From positions 1 to 40,747 of the forward strand of contig CALDYP010000061.1 in assembly GCA_937944445.1 (NCBI GenBank): a stretch of DNA of 40,747 nt, in the 5' to 3' direction. Position numbers and translations under genes: made by a program. Source of the DNA: an uncultured Anaerolineae bacterium (GTDB lineage: Bacteria; Chloroflexota; Anaerolineae; Aggregatilineales; Phototrophicaceae). Shown here piece after piece: positions 33,084 to 40,117 of this stretch (within the stretch, counting starts at the first letter, position 1; each line of letters begins with the position of its first letter). The notes beneath the pieces are model-generated. The model did no database searches. It was not told the origin of the DNA and saw only the letters and a program-made list of their open reading frames with translations.

Positions 33084-34307
33084 TCACTTGTTGTCCATTG
33101 TGTACTGCTTCAATCGGCGCTCTTGCTCGTCTAGCCATTGGCGGAACTCGTTCAAAAGCGTCAGCGCCTCCGCGCTCTCCTTCGGGCGGCTTGGGCCTGC
33201 TTTGCTGATCAAGCTGGCAAGGCGCGCGTAGTGTTGGCGCGTCCCGGGCACGATCTGTGCGGGCTGTGCGGCTTTGCGCTTGCTCCGGCTTCGGCCTGCC
33301 GCGCTCGGCGTTAGCGCACCTGTCGGTACGCTATAGCCCACTTGGCGCGCTTTTGAGACCGCCAACAGGATGAGCTTGGTGGGGTCATCTTCGGCCTGCT
33401 CGCGCAAGCTGCGGATGGCGTACTCCGTCCAGTTCAAGTCGTCGGCAATCTGCCACACCGGGTGCGGCAGCTTCAACAGCGCGCGATAGTCCCGAAGCTG
33501 TTTGGTGTTCTTCAAGCCCATCGCCGCCAGCAGCCGCTCGCCGGTGTTGCGTGGGACGGTGAAGCGATCCCCGTCGGCCACTTGGGCGTAGAAGTCCTGC
33601 TCGCGTTCGAACTGGTCAATCGGGTTGAAGCGATCCCCACGCTTGGTTTCTAACAAGTCCATCAACAACACCGCGAACTGCCGCGCCTTGCCAATGGCGT
33701 TCAGGTTGGCGCGGGCGTTGTTCTCGGCGGCTTGCCGCCAGATGTTGATGCGCTCCACGGTGCGGGCGGCAATTTTGGCGTACTTCTGATCCTGCGTGTG
33801 CAGGAACAGCAGGTGGTAAGACAGCCAACGCCGTTCGCCCGTCTCAAGCTGGTACTGCCTGCCGAGCGGCGCGACGGTGATCGGGTTGGTCAGCCCATCG
33901 TTGCGGATGCTGACAGCCAGCTCGATCAAGGTGAGCAGCGCGTCCTCCAGCGGCCCGATTTCGTCTGGCCGCTGGATGTCCTGCGTAGCATCAAGGTACG
34001 GCGCAATCTCAAATGGCGTGCCGCCGCGCTCAGCGCTGACCAGCTCTGCCCAACGGTTGAACAGGGACGCCATGTCTTCAAGCTTCCCCGACCACCCCGT
34101 GCGCACCACAAAGGGGATCGTGCGGCGCGGCTGGCGCGGGTCGGGCTTGATCTCGAAGATGCTGATGGGGCTAGCTGACTGCCGATTGGCGTCGATCGCT
34201 TGGATCGCCCCGAACAGGGCGCTGTCAATCGAATGAGCCGATGTGTCGGAAACATCGTCAATCAAACTGAATGCGTCAAGCTCACGCAGGCCCTTCTTGC
34301 GGCTCAT
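33084..34307 (-). CDS. parB: ParB-like partition protein
   Basis: A 407-residue ParB/Srx-type DNA-binding protein. Box motifs of the family are visible: SIFEIKPDPRQPRRTIP at the N-terminus, LETGERRWLSYHLL (compare GERR of ParB), and AENNARANLNAIGKARQ. A central helix-turn-helix region is likely (GLKNTKQLRDYRALLKLPHPVWQIADDLNW). An insertion of about 80 residues separates the first two boxes, which is unlike chromosomal ParB of about 280-300 residues. The ATG at 34307 overlaps the ParA stop as ATGA, so ParA and ParB are translationally coupled. The gene carries a copy of the 24-bp palindrome at 33311, possibly its own centromere site. Confidence 0.82.
   Translation of the reverse strand: MSRKKGLRELDAFSLIDDVSDTSAHSIDSALFGAIQAIDANRQSASPISIFEIKPDPRQPRRTIPFVVRTGWSGKLEDMASLFNRWAELVSAERGGTPFEIAPYLDATQDIQRPDEIGPLEDALLTLIELAVSIRNDGLTNPITVAPLGRQYQLETGERRWLSYHLLFLHTQDQKYAKIAARTVERINIWRQAAENNARANLNAIGKARQFAVLLMDLLETKRGDRFNPIDQFEREQDFYAQVADGDRFTVPRNTGERLLAAMGLKNTKQLRDYRALLKLPHPVWQIADDLNWTEYAIRSLREQAEDDPTKLILLAVSKARQVGYSVPTGALTPSAAGRSRSKRKAAQPAQIVPGTRQHYARLASLISKAGPSRPKESAEALTLLNEFRQWLDEQERRLKQYTMDNK
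33311..33334. promoter_or_regulatory. 24-bp inverted repeat, candidate ParB-binding site, copy 2
   Basis: Identical to copy 1. It lies in the parB coding region and encodes SVPTGAL in a low-complexity linker (GYSVPTGALTPSAAGR) between the helical domain and a basic stretch. Confidence 0.6.
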
Positions 34308-35086
34308 GCTAACCCCTTTTCAACGCGGTTGACCACGTTCCAAATCTCTTCTGACGCGCGGCTGTCTGGCGCAAGGTGGAAGACCGGCCGACGACGCTGC
34401 GAGGCCTCACCCCAGATCGTCCCCAGCGCCAGCGGCTCCCACACTTTGTCGCCATAGTAACGCTGTAGGTTCTGCAAGTTGTGGCTGTGCAGCACCGTCG
34501 AGGCGCGGTACTTCATCGGCACGATGCCCATCACCTCCAAGTGCGGCAGCCCCCACTGCTCACGGGTGGGCTGGATGCTGTCTTTGTGCAGCAGGCTCAT
34601 CTTGAGGCCATCGAGCGAGAGAAACTCACACTCAGTCGGGTAGACGATGCTGTGCGTTGCCATGTAGATCGAGGCGTGCAGCAAGGACGGCGTCGGCGAG
34701 GTATCGAAGATCACCACATCAACGTGATCATGCAGCTCAGCGAAGCGCTTCAAGACGATCAAGCCGTCCGACGTCATCAGCGGGATGGCACGCGTCTCGT
34801 TGTTGCCGGGGACGACGTAAAGCTGCCCTTTCGCCGGCTGACCGGGCACTTCGTATGTGGAGGGCTGGACGAAGTGCAGGTTCTCACGGAAGGACTCTTC
34901 GCGCACCAGCAGGTTGTACAAGCCGGGCAGCCGGTTGACCCCCAGCGCCACCGTGGCATGGCCCTGCGGGTCAGCGTCCACCAAGACCACGCGGTATCCG
35001 CGGATGGCTAGCCCAGTGGCGATGTGGGTGGCCAGCGTCGTTTTGCCTACCCCGCCCTTCTCGTTGAGCAGTGTCAGGATCTTCAT
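34304..35086 (-). CDS. parA: ParA-family partition ATPase
   Basis: A 260-residue deviant Walker ATPase that drives DNA segregation. The N-terminus reads MKILTLLNEKGGVGKTTLATHIATGLA (the ParA-type Walker A, KGGVGKTT), with VVLVDADPQGHAT as A' box and VVIFDTSPTPSLL as Walker B. The length is that of small ParA proteins without an N-terminal DNA-binding domain. The following ParB gene overlaps by four bases. A winged-helix gene precedes it by 15 bases on the same strand and may act as the operon's regulator, since this ParA lacks its own HTH. Confidence 0.92.
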   Translation of the reverse strand: MKILTLLNEKGGVGKTTLATHIATGLAIRGYRVVLVDADPQGHATVALGVNRLPGLYNLLVREESFRENLHFVQPSTYEVPGQPAKGQLYVVPGNNETRAIPLMTSDGLIVLKRFAELHDHVDVVIFDTSPTPSLLHASIYMATHSIVYPTECEFLSLDGLKMSLLHKDSIQPTREQWGLPHLEVMGIVPMKYRASTVLHSHNLQNLQRYYGDKVWEPLALGTIWGEASQRRRPVFHLAPDSRASEEIWNVVNRVEKGLA

Positions 35087-35101
35087 GGCCGCAGCCCTTA
35101 C

Positions 35102-35464
35102 TTACTCAATTGCCAGTTTCAGCGGCGGACGATAGGACTGCGGGATGTAAGATTCTTGCAGCTCTTGAGCGCGCCGCTCTGACCACTGCTGAACGAGCAA
35201 GGCGATCTCATCTGGCATGTGATACACATACGCAAAGTCCGAGCCGGGGGCGTTCGTCTCTTGCGTCCCCTCTTCGATGAGGCGACGCTCAGCCAGCATC
35301 CTCAGACAGTTGATGTCGTAAGGGGTGAGACGGCGTTTGCCCAGCGCTTTCGCCACCCTCGCGCGAGTCAACCACGTACCACCGCTGTCATACACAATTT
35401 GCAGTATACGCAGTTGATGTGCAGTCAACTCCCCTAGGTGATTCGAAACTTCTTGCAAGTCCAT
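35102..35464 (-). CDS. Small winged-helix protein, first gene of par operon
   Basis: A 120-residue protein with a predicted winged helix at about residues 12-75 (TAHQLRILQIVYDSGGTWLTRARVAKALGKRRLTPYDINCLRMLAERRLIEEG). The last 45 residues are charged and helical. The ATG at 35464 follows GAGG at good spacing. Its position ahead of parA, with a palindrome in the promoter spacer, makes it a candidate autorepressor of the par operon, comparable in role to small regulators found in plasmid partition operons. That role is inference. Confidence 0.72.
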   Translation of the reverse strand: MDLQEVSNHLGELTAHQLRILQIVYDSGGTWLTRARVAKALGKRRLTPYDINCLRMLAERRLIEEGTQETNAPGSDFAYVYHMPDEIALLVQQWSERRAQELQESYIPQSYRPPLKLAIE

Positions 35465-35562
35465 AGGAATGCCTCACCGATATGTTAGCATTACCGTGCA
35501 AGCATAACCACCATTGTAAAAATGCGCAAGTCCCCTCTTGGTGGGGTAGGGGAGTCTATGAT

Positions 35563-35592
35563 AATATACCACAAGAACTATTGTTCTGTAAA
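35563..35592 (-). promoter_or_regulatory. Promoter of the par operon with operator in the spacer
   Basis: On the minus strand TTTACA (35587-35592) and TATATT (35563-35568) are 18 bases apart. The spacer holds the inverted repeat AGAAC-TATT-GTTCT (35574-35587), which a repressor could occupy. A further imperfect stem with C- and G-runs lies in the leader at 35531-35553. The leader is about 90 bases long. Confidence 0.6.
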
Positions 35593-35763
35593 GCCCCCTA
35601 ATTGACTTATCACCATCTGAACATTTATTCGCTCGGGTCGGCCAAGTGGTTACTTTTGCAGCTGTCGATCTTCGACAAAAAACTTATCAAGGCAAATAGA
35701 TAATGGCAAAAATTCACAACGTGTGATTAACTTGCAAGCAGCACTTTTTTGTCAGCCTGTGTG
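35593..35763. other. A/T-rich gap between par operon and the second winged-helix gene
   Basis: It contains the inverted repeat TGTCGA-TCT-TCGACA at 35663-35677 followed by a run of A, and the 8-mer ACTTATCA at 35605 and 35682. The second copy belongs to a 29-base segment that reappears near 38968. Base composition is much more A/T-rich than the surroundings. A replication origin or promoter region for either flank is possible; I see no clear DnaA-box cluster. Confidence 0.4.
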
Positions 35764-36027
35764 ATGGATCATCCGTTGATGGATAGCATGGAACCTCGCA
35801 AACAGGAACACCGCTCGCGTGAAGAGATGCGCGAACTCATCCTTCACTTGCTGGCCATGAGTCGGCGGCCGCTGTCGCGCAGTGAGATTTCGCGCGCGAT
35901 TGGGCGGCAAAAATCGCCGCACATCAGCGCGTTCATTGAAGAGCTGGTCGCCGAAGGGCTGCTTGAGCGCAGCGTCAAGATCTACCACAACAAAGCCAAA
36001 GGCTACGTCTATCAACTGCGCCGATGA
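35764..36027 (+). CDS. Small winged-helix DNA-binding protein
   Basis: An 87-residue protein with one predicted winged helix (RELILHLLAMSRRPLSRSEISRAIGRQKSPHISAFIEELVAEGLLERS) and a basic end. It resembles small MarR-like or ArsR-like wHTH modules in layout only. It is encoded opposite to the par operon and next to it, so it may regulate the shared gap. The start is uncertain: TTG 35749, GTG 35761, ATG 35764 and the ATGs at 35779 and 35788 are all in frame and none has a clear ribosome-binding site. I give the first ATG. Confidence 0.65.
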   Translation: MDHPLMDSMEPRKQEHRSREEMRELILHLLAMSRRPLSRSEISRAIGRQKSPHISAFIEELVAEGLLERSVKIYHNKAKGYVYQLRR

Positions 36028-36044
36028 AGCGGCTGTCCTCTTTT

Positions 36045-38936
36045 TCAACTCGTAGTGATGTCCAACTCGTAGCCGGTTGCATCCAACACCGCAGCTTGAA
36101 ATGCCGCGGCCTCTTCTGAGTTGAGCGCGCTGCTCAGCGTCAGGCTGATGCGCGCCTCCGCCGTGCGAATCCCCGGGCCTTTCTTGATCAAGTAGCCGTG
36201 TCGCTCAGCATAGCGTTTCACTTCAGCGGTGATGGCCTGCTGGTTGGGTTGATCGTGGATCACCAGTGGGTAGCCCGTCTCTTGGCTCAGCGCGTGGATC
36301 GTGTCCAGCGCCCGTTGGCCTTTCTGTGGGCTGATGAAGTACAGCACAATCTCGCTGCCGCGCAGCCCCGCGCGGTACAACCCCAACGGCTCCAGCGCTG
36401 CCCGAATGCGGCTGTACGCGCTGTTGATCTCCATTAGCGTACCTGTAGGTGCGCTATGGATGGCTTCGGGTGGTTTCTTCTGGTTGATGAGCAGCCGAAA
36501 CCCGGTGAGCGCTTCGTAGCGCGCCGCCAATGCGGGCGGGTCATCTAGGTTCAAAATCTCGGCGCTCACCTCACGCCGATCCATGAAATAGGACGGACGC
36601 TTGACCAGCGTTGCCCCCTCCGGCAGCAGCACGCTCACCATGCTCACCAGCGCTTCTTGATTGACCGTTTTGTCGACCGTCACGCTCCAGCCGGTGCGCG
36701 CGGCGGCCTCCGCAATCAGCGTCTGGTAGGTCGTCGCGGCTACATCAGGGAAGTCAAAGCCGAGGGTCATCGCGCGGCGCTGCGGGTTGAGGCCCACTTT
36801 GCGAAGCTGTGCCTCCGGCGGGAACAAACTCATCACCACGCTGCGGGCCTCGTTCTGTTCGAGCGCGGCGTGCGCAGTGACCTCGCGCGCCACCAATCCC
36901 TCTGGCTGCCATTCTGCGCCCTGTTCGGCCAGCGCGAGCACAGCGGCCAGCGTGTGCAGTCGGCGCTCTGTCGCGGGCATGTCGGGCGCGAGGTGAGCGT
37001 GCGGCAAGACCGGCTGACCGACGCGATGGCCCACGGCCTGCGCGGCTTGCGGCTTCAGCCGCTTGGCTTCACGCAGCAGCGCGTGCAGCGCGGCCTCGTC
37101 CTCGCTCGCGTCCCACGGCCCCAACGCCCACAGCAGCCGATCCGCCGTGTACTGCCGCCCTTGAGAGGTGCTCATGCCGAGCGTAAAACCGGCCTCTGTG
37201 ACGCTCTCCACCACGCCGATTTCGACGTCGTGCTGCCCGCTGCGGAACGCGATCAGTTGGCCCTGTAGGCCGGGGTGCGCTGCCATGATGGCGCGCTGGC
37301 GCAGGCCGCGCGCCACCTGTTCCAGCGTGTTCACGCGGTAGCTGTTGGGGTTCTTCCAATCGCTGCTGAAGTAGAGGCCGTTCTGGGCGGCCAGCGCTTG
37401 AGCGGCCTCGCGCGTCTGGCCAGCGCTGCCATACCAGCGCTGCGCCAGCTCGGCCACGCTGTAGTAGCTGCCCGCGTTGGATCGCATCGCCTCCCACAGC
37501 GCGGCAGGGTCGAACTCACGATCTTCGCCGTGCGCGGTCACTTGTTCGACCAGCGCCCACGGCCGCTGCCCAAAGTGATACTCATGCACCGAGCCGATGC
37601 GCGGCAGCGCCACCGCGATCTGCCGCTGGCGTAGGCTGTTCGCAAGGCTCTCGCGGGCGCTGCTGTCCCCGTGCACCAACAGCACTTCCTCGGGTTTGAG
37701 CGCCCGCGTGAGGGCGATCAGTTCGCTCTCGTCAGCATGGGCCGACAGCGAATACGTCCCCACCTCAGCGCGCACGCTGACCGTCTGCTTGCCCAGTCGG
37801 ATGCTGCCTTCGCCGCGCTCGCGCTCTTTCATCATCTTCTGCAGCAGCTTGCCCGGCGCTTCCTCGTCTTGATAGCCGGTCAGAAAGATGGCGCTGTTGG
37901 CGTCTGGCAGCAAGTGCTGGGCGTAAAACTGCGACGCGCCGCCCGTCAGCATGCCCGAACTGGCGACGATGATGCACGGCGTTGCATCGCGTGCCAGCGC
38001 CTGCCGCTGCGGCATCGAGAGAACGGGGTGAATGTCCTTGCGGAAGAAGAGCGGTTGACCCTTCGCGGCGCTCACCATCGCCTCTGGCAGCAAATCCACA
38101 AAGCTGGCATACGCTTGGCACACCGAGCGCACCATGCCATCGACGTAAACGCGCGCGTCGATCTGGTCACGATAAGCCAAGATGATCTGCAAGATCTCTT
38201 GGGCGCGCCCGAGCGCAAACGCCGGGATCAAGACGCGCCCGCCGCGCTCGATGACCCGCTTCAGGCTCTCGATCAAGCGGCGCTCTTCGGCCTCGCGGTT
38301 GGCGTGCAGGCGGCCGCCGTAGGTGCTCTCCAGCACCAGCACATCCGCCTTCAGCCGCGGCACGCGCACGCTGTTCACCGTGCGCTGGGGCGATTTGGAG
38401 ACGTCGCCGCTCATGACGAGCGTGCCTTCTACGCTGTCGATCACCAGCATCGCCGCCCCGGCGATGTGCCCGCTGACGTGGAACGTCACCCCCAACCCCT
38501 CGCCGAGGCGCACCTGTCGGTTGTACTCGACGATCTGCACCGCCTGCATGAGATGCTCCACCGCCACCTCGTCGTAGAGCGGCAGCTCGCCTTCTTCTTC
38601 GTAGTGGCTGCTCATGATGCGCTGGGCGTCCTGCTGCAGCACGCGCACCAGCGCCTCGGTTGGGCGCGTCATCAACACCGGCACGGAAGGGTAAGCCGTC
38701 AGGACGAGCGGCAGCGCGCCCGTGTGATCGGTGTGGGCGTGCGTCACCAACACGTAGTCAATTCCGCCTAGCTGGGTGATGTAGCTGAGGTCGGGCAGTT
38801 GGCTGCTCTCGATGTCGCGCTGGGGGCGGGGGTTGATGCGAATGCCTGCATCCACCAGCAGCCGCTTGCCCGCAATCTCGACTAGCGTGCAGCTTGCGCC
38901 GACTTCATCAGCGCCACCCAAGAATGTGATCTTCAT
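36045..38936 (-). CDS. Beta-CASP metallo-beta-lactamase-fold nuclease with long C-terminal extension
   Basis: A 963-residue protein. Residues 1 to about 460 form an MBL/beta-CASP nuclease like CPSF-73 and related RNA-processing enzymes: THAHTDH at 65-71 (zinc), VSGHIAGAAM, SGDVSKSPQR, then the beta-CASP parts PAFALGRAQEI and SSGMLTGG, and LSAHADESELI. From about 470 to the end there are 490 residues that I do not recognise; segments around 590-620 and 790-900 look like separate folded domains. The ATG at 38936 follows GAGAGA; the longer frame begins with low-quality sequence. A third copy of the 24-bp palindrome lies inside at 36434, in the C-terminal region. The RNA or DNA substrate is unknown. 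Confidence 0.85.
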   Translation of the reverse strand: MKITFLGGADEVGASCTLVEIAGKRLLVDAGIRINPRPQRDIESSQLPDLSYITQLGGIDYVLVTHAHTDHTGALPLVLTAYPSVPVLMTRPTEALVRVLQQDAQRIMSSHYEEEGELPLYDEVAVEHLMQAVQIVEYNRQVRLGEGLGVTFHVSGHIAGAAMLVIDSVEGTLVMSGDVSKSPQRTVNSVRVPRLKADVLVLESTYGGRLHANREAEERRLIESLKRVIERGGRVLIPAFALGRAQEILQIILAYRDQIDARVYVDGMVRSVCQAYASFVDLLPEAMVSAAKGQPLFFRKDIHPVLSMPQRQALARDATPCIIVASSGMLTGGASQFYAQHLLPDANSAIFLTGYQDEEAPGKLLQKMMKERERGEGSIRLGKQTVSVRAEVGTYSLSAHADESELIALTRALKPEEVLLVHGDSSARESLANSLRQRQIAVALPRIGSVHEYHFGQRPWALVEQVTAHGEDREFDPAALWEAMRSNAGSYYSVAELAQRWYGSAGQTREAAQALAAQNGLYFSSDWKNPNSYRVNTLEQVARGLRQRAIMAAHPGLQGQLIAFRSGQHDVEIGVVESVTEAGFTLGMSTSQGRQYTADRLLWALGPWDASEDEAALHALLREAKRLKPQAAQAVGHRVGQPVLPHAHLAPDMPATERRLHTLAAVLALAEQGAEWQPEGLVAREVTAHAALEQNEARSVVMSLFPPEAQLRKVGLNPQRRAMTLGFDFPDVAATTYQTLIAEAAARTGWSVTVDKTVNQEALVSMVSVLLPEGATLVKRPSYFMDRREVSAEILNLDDPPALAARYEALTGFRLLINQKKPPEAIHSAPTGTLMEINSAYSRIRAALEPLGLYRAGLRGSEIVLYFISPQKGQRALDTIHALSQETGYPLVIHDQPNQQAITAEVKRYAERHGYLIKKGPGIRTAEARISLTLSSALNSEEAAAFQAAVLDATGYELDITTS
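36434..36457. promoter_or_regulatory. 24-bp inverted repeat, candidate ParB-binding site, copy 3
   Basis: Same layout as copies 1 and 2 with three changes: half-sites AGCGTACC and GGTGCGCT around TGTA. Two of the changes swap which half-site carries T or G and leave the overall pairing at 7 of 8. It encodes SAPTGTL in a linker of the nuclease C-terminal region. Confidence 0.55.
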
Positions 38937-39247
38937 TAAATTCTCTCGCTTCCAGATGAGTCTTCCCGTCGATCCTCTCAAAAAAACTTATCAAGAGTGT
39001 ATATTTGTTCTATTGATGACGCTGTTAGCGCTTATGTTTAAGCTTCTGATTGTGTGCTATTGGCAGCGCATTTTTTACTCTAGAAAATGGGCGCAAAAAC
39101 AAAAATGAGAAAAAGATGAGAGTTTTTGAAGCGCTGCTTGCAGCGGCAAATTGTCACCGTTTTTTGTGAAAGTTGTATGTCGCTCATTCTCTTTGAGTGC
39201 AGCGCATGCTATCATACGCAGCGCTTAACTGCCAAAGAGAGTTGAAC
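38937..39247. other. A/T-rich intergenic region before the polysaccharide-export genes
   Basis: A 311-base gap between divergent genes without a gene. It contains a 29-base segment at 38968-38996 similar to one at 35665, a small hairpin CGCTGC-TT-GCAGCG near 39134-39147, and a TATCAT box at 39210-39215 that would place transcription start near 39222, just ahead of the likely ribosome-binding site of the permease gene. It probably holds promoters for both flanking genes; I cannot fix the -35 boxes. Confidence 0.45.
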
Positions 39248-40114
39248 TTGACCGCACTAGACGCTCCTGCCTCAACCGACACGCCGTCCATCGTCATCGA
39301 GCCGAGCAAGGGCTTTGTATCCTTGCAACTGCGCGACCTCTGGCAGTATCGGGAGCTGCTCTACTTCCTCGTGTGGCGCGATATCAAAGTGCGCTACAAG
39401 CAAACGGTGCTGGGGGCGGCGTGGGCCATCATCCAACCGCTGATGACGATGGTCGTCTTTTCGCTCTTCTTCGGCGGCTTGGCGCAAATTCCATCCGACG
39501 GCGTGCCATACCCGATCTTCGCCTATGCCGCGCTCGTGCCGTGGACGTTCTTCGCCAATGGCCTCAGCGGCAGCAGCGACAGCCTCGTAGGCAGCGCCAA
39601 CCTCATCAAGAAGATCTACTTCCCGCGGCTGATCATTCCCATCGCGTCGGTGCTGCGCGGCGTGGTCGATTTCGCGCTGGCGTTCAGCATCCTGCTGCTG
39701 ATGATGCTAGCCTATCAAATCCCGCTGACGGCCAGCGTGCTGGCGCTGCCGTTCTTCCTGCTGCTGGCGTTCGTCACCGCGCTTGGGGTGGGGTTGGGGC
39801 TGTCCGCGATGAACGTGCAGTTCCGCGACGTGCGCTATGCCATCCCGTTTCTGATTCAGATCTGGCTCTTCATCACGCCCGTCGCCTACCCGAGCAGCTT
39901 GATCGAAAACGAGACGCTGCGCGCGCTTTACAGCTTGAACCCGATGGCCAGCGTCGTCGATGGCTTCCGCTGGGCGCTGCTGGGCGGGGTGAACCCTGAA
40001 CTGCGCCCCCCCAATGTGACGATGTTGGTTTCCAGCGTGGCGGCGCTGGCGGTGTTGGTCGGCAGCCTCTTTTACTTCCGTCGTATGGAACGCAGCTTTG
40101 CGGATGTGGTGTAG
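39248..40114 (+). CDS. ABC-2 type permease for polysaccharide or O-antigen export (Wzm-like)
   Basis: An inner-membrane export permease of about 288 residues with six hydrophobic spans. Family features are YRELLYFLVWRDIKVRYKQTVLGAAWAIIQPL before the first span and LIKKIYFPRLIIPIASVL in the middle, both typical of Wzm/TagG proteins that move undecaprenyl-linked glycans. The frame opens with GTG at 39197, but that site has no ribosome-binding site. The TTG at 39248 follows AAAGAGAG at good spacing and is my choice (TALDAPASTDT). The ATPase gene starts three bases after the stop, so the two are one transporter. The window ends before any glycosyltransferase that would name the glycan. Confidence 0.85.
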   Translation: MTALDAPASTDTPSIVIEPSKGFVSLQLRDLWQYRELLYFLVWRDIKVRYKQTVLGAAWAIIQPLMTMVVFSLFFGGLAQIPSDGVPYPIFAYAALVPWTFFANGLSGSSDSLVGSANLIKKIYFPRLIIPIASVLRGVVDFALAFSILLLMMLAYQIPLTASVLALPFFLLLAFVTALGVGLGLSAMNVQFRDVRYAIPFLIQIWLFITPVAYPSSLIENETLRALYSLNPMASVVDGFRWALLGGVNPELRPPNVTMLVSSVAALAVLVGSLFYFRRMERSFADVV

Positions 40115-40117
40115 CGT

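Noticed and set aside
33023..33208. 61-codon plus-strand frame with AGGAG before its ATG
   Set aside because: The ribosome-binding site is only three bases from the ATG, the frame runs antisense into the end of parB, and the product has no recognisable feature.
35593..35763. Possible replication origin with DnaA boxes
   Set aside because: ACTTATCA resembles but does not match TTATCCACA, only two copies are in the gap, and no iteron array is seen. Kept only as an A/T-rich region of unknown role.
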